Notes under the pieces: model-generated
The model's database searches: none
Told to the model about the DNA's origin: nothing
The model's input: the letters and a program-made list of their open reading frames with translations, nothing else
Shown here: one piece after another, positions 57,086-64,000 of the stretch
Numbering within the stretch: the stretch's first letter is position 1
How the letters are laid out: each line of letters begins with the position of its first letter
Assembly: GCA_964036195.1 (NCBI GenBank)
Contig: OZ038451.1
Location: 28,289,927-28,353,926 of the forward strand
Direction: 5' to 3'
From: Sphaerolaimus hirsutus
Taxonomy: Eukaryota > Nematoda > Chromadorea > Monhysterida > Sphaerolaimidae
DNA length: 64,000 bases
Made by a program: the position numbers and the translations under genes

Positions 57086-57547
57086 TGTGCAGCGCCAATC
57101 ACCAGTAAATTTCTAGATTTATAAAACCCTGCGCAGTGTCGATCCACGCTTGTCGATTTGCACGCGTAAATCGATTCATGCAAATCGATGCGTGGACCTT
57201 TATCGATATTCCGAGAACCATATGCCGGTGCGTGTTTACATTTTCGGAACTTGTGATGTGTGCGATCGGGCCGGAAGCGGCGAATTGGCATTGAAATTGA
57301 GTTTATGTGCTGAGTGATATTTATTGAGTTTATCACTTGCTGCACGCTGGACTGGGTACAATGGTATTCTTTGATCATGATGTTATAGGTATATCCATTT
57401 TGTGTGTGTATATGCCATCATGTATTCTGTTTGGTGATGCGGTAATTGAGCTGTAGGAGTTTTGATTTCTCAAAGGAACACTTAAATGTAGTGATGGATT
57501 TGGATTGGCGCCGTGTGAGTGCGCACGACGGTAAGGACACACGAGTA

Positions 57548-57755
57548 AACCACTGCTACTGTGTAGTGAGTAAACCATTACCTAATTCTAGCCGTTATGT
57601 TATGTGTAATGAGTAAACCATTACCTAATTCTAACCCATAATGTTATGTGTAATGAGTAAACTATTACCTAATTCTAGCCCATAATGTTATGTGTAATGA
57701 GTAAACCAATACCTAATTCTAGCCCATTATGTTATGTGTAATGAGTAAACCATCT
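57548..57755. repeat. 44-bp tandem repeat, about four copies
   Basis: Unit GAGTAAACCATTACCTAATT followed by CTAGCCCATAATGTTATGTG and TAAT, with small length changes. Confidence 0.85.
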
Positions 57756-57759
57756 ATGT

Positions 57760-59253
57760 GTAAACCTCTATGATTAATGTGTGAACTCTTTATGCATTAC
57801 CTGAATCACACAACTGCAATCATACTTGAAGTGCACACTTAATTTGCAAAGGCAGAATTTAAATGCATGAAGAACCAATAAATTTACCAAAAATATTTCA
57901 ATGTCTGGCAATAAAATCTGCTGCATGCTTTGTCATTTTCCATTAATGACATTGGATTATCAGGCATTTTGCTTTGTTCTATGCCAATCCAATGGGTGTA
58001 ATGCTGCCACACAAGCTAGTTTTGAAAACTCAATCAAAATGGTGTTGATCTTTTTAACTGGACTGTACTGATCATTTTTCATGCAGTGGAGTTCATGGAA
58101 TGATCATTTTTGTAAAGTTATAATTGCATTATAACACTGAGTCTAAATGGTTGGTTATGGGATGGTGGAAGGATTAATCCATCTTCACACCTCCATTCAG
58201 TTTTTGAATGAGTTTTAAAATTGAAACCATGAAAACTTGCTTGTGTGGCCACAATGTGACCACAGCTCAATATCCTCCCACAATATCTCTTCATGATCAT
58301 TTTTTCTGCATGAAACATTTCCACTTTTCCTCTAGCAATGAACCTGCAAGTATCTGTGGAATGAGTAAACCCCATGTGAAATCAATCAACCAATTCTATT
58401 TTACTATGTGGGATGAGTACTCTGATTGGTTTACTCAATCCAGGGTTTACTCATGCGGGGTTTACTAGTGACAAGCGGCCCCCAAGGTAGATACTCCCAG
58501 AAAAGTACTGATTCGCAGACTTACATATACTGTTTCAGAGTATCCTAGTGTGAAAAATTCTATTTTTAAGCTGATGCACTGTCTAATTGGGTAAAAACAC
58601 AAAAGTCTGTTCTGCATTTTACAGGAACTTCATGAAAAGTATTTTTCTTTTACATTATTTAGCATAAAAATATCTGAAAATAAAGAAGCCGTTCAGTGAT
58701 AAAATGTAATAAGAAATGAGTAAGGGAACTATGCATGCAAATGGGAAATGATAAGATAGTGTGACTTTGGCAGAAAATTTAAACAAAAGTCATGAGAATA
58801 CGCACTAACAAAAACGGCATAAAAACGAATGACATTTAAAACTTGATCTGAAAAAATGATCTCCCACAGGCCACAGCAAATGTTACATTCAGAAATACCA
58901 TAATTTGTTGTATTATATCCCCTCTAATAGAACTTGCAAACTGTGGAAAAAGCCTGTGACAGCGATTTAGCGTAAAAAGTACCCCCCCCCCCCCATAAAA
59001 CGCATCCCTTTAAATAATTCTACACTCAAAAATGTCAAGTGAAAAAACCCATTCTAAAGTATTTATTTTACGCCAATGTTCAGGAAAATCAATAAACAAT
59101 GGGTATTTACATAAGATTAAAATTATGTAAATTAGCAGACCACAAACACTATGTACTATTTTTAAAAAAACGAAAGAAAAAACCAATCTTCACGGAAAAA
59201 AATAATATACACGGAACATTCATATTCTCCTTCCTTCGATTTCGATCTCAAAA
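57760..59253. other. No gene recognised upstream of the EEP gene
   Basis: AT-rich. A GAGTAAACC motif recurs around 58365-58470. The segment before 59254 should hold the EEP promoter, but no clear TATA or initiator element can be assigned. Confidence 0.5.
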
Positions 59254-59352
59254 ATGCGTCACAATGTAAATTTCAAATTGACCATTGCAGCCATTCTGGC
59301 TGTTTTGCTCACATTTACTCATTTAACGTCTTGTGGAACTGATGGGGAACCA
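59254..59352 (+). CDS. EEP gene exon 1: signal peptide
   Basis: 33 codons from ATG. A short basic N-terminus, about 17 hydrophobic residues, then TSCGTDGEP. Consensus donor GTAAGT. Confidence 0.8.
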
Positions 59353-62300
59353 GTAAGTTGCATATTGAAAAAAGCTTTTTTGTCACATTGACCCTACACA
59401 CACTAGTTTTCACCGTGACTGATGGGTAGATTCTCGATGATCATCTGTGCAATGATCATCTGTACCGATGATCATCCAATTGAGATGATCATTCATACAT
59501 GGTGGATGATCATCAGTACATAATTCTGAACACCTTGATGATCACAGAAAGTCATCATGTACTGATGAACATCCTCACGTCACTTGTGCGTCTTTTCTGT
59601 TGTGACATATGTCGGCAAAGGTCAAAGGTTGAAACTAAGTGTATTAATCTGCGGCGTTTTTTTGGACTGGATTGCACATACAACAGGCGTCAATTTGAAG
59701 CATGCAGTGACATCAAAGCAATCAACATTTGTTTGAGAAAATCAAGTTATGGACACATAATCTCTTTGAATGTCCTATAAATGTCCTATTCCTATGTCCT
59801 ATTTTGAATAAAATAGCACCCTATTGAATGACAAGTAATCATTTTATGACATCCTATCAAATGCAACAAAATTTATATTTGTATTTTAAAAATACATAAT
59901 CTCCATTGTGTATTCTGATCTTACCACATGCACTAAATACACATGGGAACTTGGATGATCATCAGTACATTGAGGATGATCATCAGTACATGGGAAGTAA
60001 TGAACATCTCGCACTGTAGGATGATCATTCGTACATGGGTGGGGATGTTCATTGCGGAGATGATCATCAGTACCCTCCCGACTGATGTGAAAACTGAAAT
60101 GGCCACATGGCCACATTTAGCCTACTCTTATTGTATGCTATACGTGTTTTAGTTTTCAAATTTTCAAAGTTTAAGTTTCATTAAATTGAATTCAAATATA
60201 AATTTAATTCAAAAATTCAACCGTTTTCACTAATTTGCATTTTAAAAATTTTCAGTGTTCACACGAAGTCACAGTGAAAACTAGTGTGCGTAGGCACAAT
60301 GTCGCTGCAGACATAGAAAAGTTTGAACTAAAAAGTTAGTCAACTCATAAATCAGCGTTTAATACATTTGAGTTCACTGTAATGAAGTATTTGTTCTCTC
60401 AATCATCTGTAGTTGAGGAACACCTGATTCCAGTAAACTAAAAAGCCATTCAAAGTTGATTTATGAGTTTACTAGATTTTAAGTTTACTGGCAGTAAACT
60501 AGTGTGTGCAGCGCCCTTTACAGCACCCTCCCATACCATAAATTCAACAACCACTTTTGGAAAAAATTCGAAATTCGAAAAGTGATTTTAGAACAAAACA
60601 CTTTAAAGTTTAAACACTCATTTCCAGAACGTTTACTACATTTTTTCTGCCATATTGAACCCACACACACTAGTTTACCAACATGAAATGCTCGACCATT
60701 TTGCTAAACTGTTTTGACAAAACACTACGAAACACCGTACAACTCTGTAGTCTGTACAGTGTTTCGTATTGTTTTGTCAAAACAGTTTACCAAAATGGTC
60801 TAGCATTTCATGTCGGTAAACTAGAGTGTGTGTGTTGGCAATATCTTTCCCACCATTCCAGGCAAAAGAGAAAACATCAAAGCACAATTTCCGCGTAATG
60901 ACATTCAACACTTATCGCTGCGGCAGTTATGTCGTGAATGGCAGAGATAAAGTTGTGAAGCACATTCAAAAAGTTGATCCTGATGTTGTCATGTTGCAGG
61001 TGGGGGGGGGGGTTGATTTTGATTGTTTTTTTTTCTACTGTAGAGTCTTGAATAGACCCCCCCGGGGGTTATTTTGAGTCGGACAATGTCGATGGCGTGG
61101 TGTTAACACAACATGGTGAATTCAGGAGTTTTATTCCAGGTCAGGTGCCAGTTCCGCAAAATGAGAAGTGAGAAGTGAAATGGCAAAGGCGAAGTGAAAT
61201 GGCAAGTGAATTGGCAAGTGAAATGGCAAAAGCGAAGAGAAATTACTTTTTATTTTTGTTTTTTTTTCACTTCGCTTTTGCAAATTCACTTGCCGTTTCA
61301 CTTTGCCTTTGCGCTTTTACTTTGCCTTTGCCATTTCACTTCTCACTTCTTATTTTGCGGAACTGACTCTAGGGGCCAGATTTAATTCTCCCTACAAGGC
61401 GTACGCCCGACAGATTTTTTTAAGTTTAGCCGCATCGACGCACATGCACCGAGAGCAAGGCGGTTTGTAAAATATACGAAACCACCCCTTAAGGTCGCCG
61501 ATATTGCAATATGACGTATATCACTTCGATTTTGGCACGGAAATCATGATTTCGTCATTTCTTGGCCGTCGGCCAATTCGTTGTTTATTTTTTTGTCGGG
61601 CGGGTTACTCGCATAAGTCGCGCTTTTGTGTAGTTAGGTGGTCACTTTGTTAGTGTTCACTGTCTGCAACCGAAACCATGAGGGCAGCGACAAGAAAGAA
61701 ATGCATGCACGAGCGTACAAAAGCGCGACTATTGCGAGTAACCCGCCCGACAAAATAAAAACAAAAGCGAATTGGCAGACGACCAAGAAATGACGAAATC
61801 GTGATTTCCGGTCCAAAATCGAAGCGATATACGTCATATTGCAATATCGGCGACCTTAAGGGATGGTTTTGTATATTTTACAAACCGCCTTGCTCTCGGT
61901 GCATGTGCGTCGATGCGGCTGAACTTTAAAAAATCTATCGGGCGTACGCCCTACCCTACAAATCTGTATGGAGAAGTAAATCTGGCCCCTGGGGTGTTAT
62001 TCGAAGCAATACGGTATTTTTATCCCATCACAGTCGGGTACTTATTTGCAGGAGATAAACTACAATGACGCGCACTGTTTCTCAAATCTATCCCTAGCCC
62101 TTGGACCAAAATACAGAGGTGTTCTCAGGTGGCACCCCCAGACCCTGTAAAATGTCCTGTGAAATGTAAAATGTCATGCAAAGTGTCAAAACTAAAATTC
62201 ATGTAAAATGTCATGCAAAGTGGCAAAATGTAAAACGTCAAATGTCATGCAAATTGTCTAAAGTCATTTAAAATGTCATGCAAAATGGCAAACTGTAAAA

Positions 62301-62773
62301 CGTCAAATGGCATGCAAAGTGTCTAAAGTCATTTAAAATGTCATGCAAAATGGCAAACTGTAAAACGTCAAATGGCATGCAAAGTGTCTAAAGTCATTTA
62401 AAATGTCATGCAAAGTGGCAAACTGTAAAACGTCAAATGTCATGCAAATTGTCTTAAGTCATTTAAAAGCGTCATGCAAAATGGCAAACTGTAAAACGTC
62501 AAATGGCATGCAAAGTGTCTAAAGTCATTTAAAATGTCATGGGAAAAGGCAAACGTACGTTTATATTGCATGACATTTTACATCTTCTAGGGCATATTGC
62601 AGGGTGTGAGAGTGCCCCCCCCCCCCCAGAAAGCACAGCTCATTTCCCGATGACGCAATTTTCTCGAAATGGCCAATTTTTGGCGATACGTTCACGCAAA
62701 CGGAATATGGCGTCGGTGTGAAAATTATGTTCTTTGCACCTGAAGCTGGAAGATACGTAAATATGACTGTGTG
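59254..62773 (+). CDS. Secreted EEP-fold nuclease/phosphatase, 5' part
   Basis: Exons 59254-59352, 60862-60999, 62052-62128 and 62639-62773 join in phase (0-0, 0-0, 2-1) and the last ends in phase 2 at a GTGAGT donor. The product starts with a signal peptide (LTIAAILAVLLTFTHLTSCG). EEP landmarks follow: VMTFNTYRCG (metal-binding Asn), DPDVVMLQEI across a junction (metal-binding Glu), DDAIFSKWPIF, and YGVGVKIMFFAPEAGRYVNM. The catalytic His/Asp half (expected THL and SDH motifs) lies beyond the window. The fold is shared by DNase I-like nucleases, sphingomyelinases and inositol phosphatases, so the substrate cannot be assigned. Confidence 0.85.
59390..60298. mobile_element. TIR element, CCTACACACACTAG family, with GATGATCATC core
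   Basis: CCTACACACACTAGTTTTCA at the left and TGAAAACTAGTGTGCGTAGG at the right. A nested block between about 59418 and 60085 contains many copies of the palindrome GATGATCATC followed by (A/T)GTAC. It lies in intron 1, 38 bp from the exon-1 donor. Confidence 0.7.
60300..60512. repeat. TTTACC-family TIR repeat
   Basis: Contains CAACTCATAAATCAGCG and the mirrored GATTTATGAGTTTAC, ending in GTAAACTAGTGTGTGCAGCG. It abuts the previous element. Confidence 0.55.
60661..60838. repeat. 178-bp near-perfect palindrome
   Basis: CCACACACACTAGTTTACC at the left and GGTAAACTAGAGTGTGTGTG at the right. The inner arms GACAAAACACTACGAAACACC and GTGTTTCGTATTGTTTTGTC enclose a loop of about 20 nt. It ends 23 bp before exon 2. 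Confidence 0.85.
60862..60999 (+). CDS. EEP gene exon 2: FNTYRCG motif
   Basis: 46 codons, acceptor CACCATTCCAG, donor GTGGGG. Ends DPDVVMLQ, immediately before the catalytic Glu. Confidence 0.88.
61149..61366. repeat. AAGTGAAATGGCAA inverted repeat
   Basis: CAGTTCCGCAAAATGAGAAG at the left is mirrored by CTTCTTATTTTGCGGAACTG at the right, with a CACTT/AAGTG-rich stem. A fragment of the family is near 63606. Confidence 0.65.
61372..61989. mobile_element. Near-complete palindromic element, GGGGCCAGATTTAA family
   Basis: Second copy of the element at 14646-15279, in EEP intron 2. Same end, GGGCGTACGCCC, and TTGCAATATGACGTATATC motifs in both arms. Confidence 0.75.
62052..62128 (+). CDS. EEP gene exon 3: catalytic Glu
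   Basis: Acceptor TTATTTGCAG. Begins with the Glu that completes LQE: EINYNDAHCFSNLSLALGPK. Donor GTGGCA, phase 2. An alternative acceptor 24 bp upstream would break the LQE motif. Confidence 0.8.
62138..62590. repeat. 65-bp tandem repeat in EEP intron 3
   Basis: Units of ATGCAAAATGGCAAACTGTA + AAACGTCAAATGGCATGCAA + AGTGTCTAAAGTCATTTAAA + ATGTC. About five copies fill most of the intron. Confidence 0.85.
62639..62773 (+). CDS. EEP gene exon 4
   Basis: Acceptor AAAGCACAG after a poly-C tract, consensus donor GTGAGT. Contains DDAIFSKWPIFGDTFTQTEY and GVGVKIMFFAPEAGRYVNMT. Confidence 0.88.
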
Positions 62774-62861
62774 GTGAGTGATTTTTTTGGATATTTAGAT
62801 TTTTTAATGCGGTACGTTCACTATTAAAAGTCGATAACTCCAAAATTTCAAAAATTGAGTA

Positions 62862-63281
62862 CCGTATTTCCTCGAAATACCCATAGGGGGTTTATTTTTC
62901 AGAGTGAGAATTTTGAGGGGGGTATTTCGAGGGGGGGGGGTAAGTCGAGGGGGGGTAATTTTTTCGCCAGAAATTTTTTGAAATCCCAGTACTAATTCGT
63001 TGTTTGTAACGTACGCAGACGTAGAAAAATGCAACGATAATCGACAAGAATAAGTGTTTATATACTTATATAAGACTGTAGATGGCAAATATAAACACTG
63101 CCTTAACGTAACACAGTCATTGTTTTAATGTGTGTTCTGCATTGCCTGGATAACAAACGGCAGCTTTTGTGATGTACGTTCCGTTTACACTCAATTTGGG
63201 GGGTATTTCGAGGGGGGTCTATTAATTCATAGTGTCCATTTTGAGGGGGTATTTCGAGGGGGGTAATTCGAGGAAATACGG
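62862..63281. mobile_element. TA-target MITE, CCGTATT family
   Basis: CCGTATTTCCTCGAAATACC and GAGGAAATACGG termini beside TA. Situated in EEP intron 4. Confidence 0.75.
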
Positions 63282-64000
63282 TATTACAAAGCATGGGAGG
63301 GAATGGCATCTACAATCTGCCCCACACATTTTCCACCATTTTCAAGAACAAATTTCAAGGTCACTTACCCATTTTTAAAGTGTCACAATTTAACTCTTTT
63401 GGGGCAATTACGAACAAATTTTCAAAAATCTCCGGTGTGAAGTCGATAACTCCATGAAGTATCCGGAGAAAAGTCTATTAGTCCATCATTTTTTACGAGA
63501 TAAACAGTGATAAATGTGTCAAGTGCATGTGCATGTGGGAAGCCAATTTTCAAAAGTTGATAAGTGATAAGGGGATAATTGGGCATGTAAATCTATTAGA
63601 GCAGGGGCCAATTCCGCAAAAAGGGAAGTGGAAAACGAAGTGGAAAGCGAAGTGAAAAATAAATAAAAATAAAATAAAACAGCTGCCAACATAAATTTTT
63701 GGCACGCGGCCAAGTTTATGTACCGGGCATCGCCGGGATTTTCTATCGATGAAATTGTTCCCATTTTTCTTTTATCTTCACCCACTTGCCATTTGTTTTT
63801 AACTTTTCACATCGTTTTCTTCTCCGCCGTCAGAAACAAAGTCGAATTCATACTTATATACTGTATTCATTCCTATATACTGTATCCTGTGCGGAAGGAC
63901 CAGACCTTAACTTGGCTGTCCCCTTATGTATGAGTTGATTTTTTTAAATTGCTCTTACGTTGATCCGCTCTACCCTGAAATTAAATAAAATTAAATTACT
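63282..64000. other. No exon recognised; EEP intron 4 presumably continues
   Basis: A CAATTCCGCAAAAAGG fragment near 63610 belongs to the 61149 repeat family. No THL- or SDH-encoding exon was found before the window ends. Confidence 0.5.

Noticed and set aside
57548-57755. Regular 44-bp repeats considered as a CRISPR array
   Set aside because: Repeats are contiguous with no unique spacers and the genome is animal.

Overview
The window is nuclear DNA of a multicellular animal. The signs are spliced genes with GT-AG introns, intron-split orthologues of animal genes, a BEL/Pao-type reverse transcriptase relic, and a very high density of short terminal-inverted-repeat (TIR) DNA elements. Two runs of exactly 200 N (6503-6702 and 56545-56744) are scaffold joins. 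The species cannot be read from the sequence; an invertebrate is likely.

Three genes can be built from exons whose reading phases all agree. (1) A nucleostemin-family GTPase (GNL3/GNL3L) lies on the minus strand from 41779 to 27722. Eleven exons run from the VPNSxPFKE segment to the stop codon and total 1,667 coding nt; only the basic N-terminus was not found. (2) A secreted endonuclease/exonuclease/phosphatase (EEP) fold protein lies on the plus strand from 59254. Four exons are visible and the gene runs off the right edge. (3) An unidentified protein with an N-terminal hydrophobic anchor is present twice on the minus strand (exons 55564-47661 and 25562-17856). The left copy carries an in-frame stop in exon 1.

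A tandem array of three tRNA-Lys(CUU) genes with a 205-bp period sits inside a GNL3L intron, on the same strand as the host gene.

Layout: 0-14 kb is gene-free and packed with mobile elements. 14.3-25.7 kb is segmental-duplication copy 1. 26-27.6 kb is intergenic. 27.7-41.8 kb is GNL3L. 41.8-46.3 kb is mostly unannotated, with one weak exon candidate. 46.3-55.7 kb is duplication copy 2. 55.7-59.2 kb is repeats and unassigned DNA. 59.25-62.8 kb is the EEP gene. The rest has no recognised gene.

The most informative aspect is the mobile-element record. At least six families with hAT-like ends (T/CAG-type termini, 8-bp target duplications) and one TA-target MITE family (CCGTATT...AATACGG) are nested in each other and in nearly every intron. 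Because the large segment is duplicated, several insertions can be compared with their empty site in the sister copy. Three elements of one hAT-like family (TIR TAGGGTGTCAAA) carry the reverse-transcriptase portion of a BEL/Pao retrotransposon between their ends, as if a DNA transposon had captured and re-mobilised retroelement sequence.
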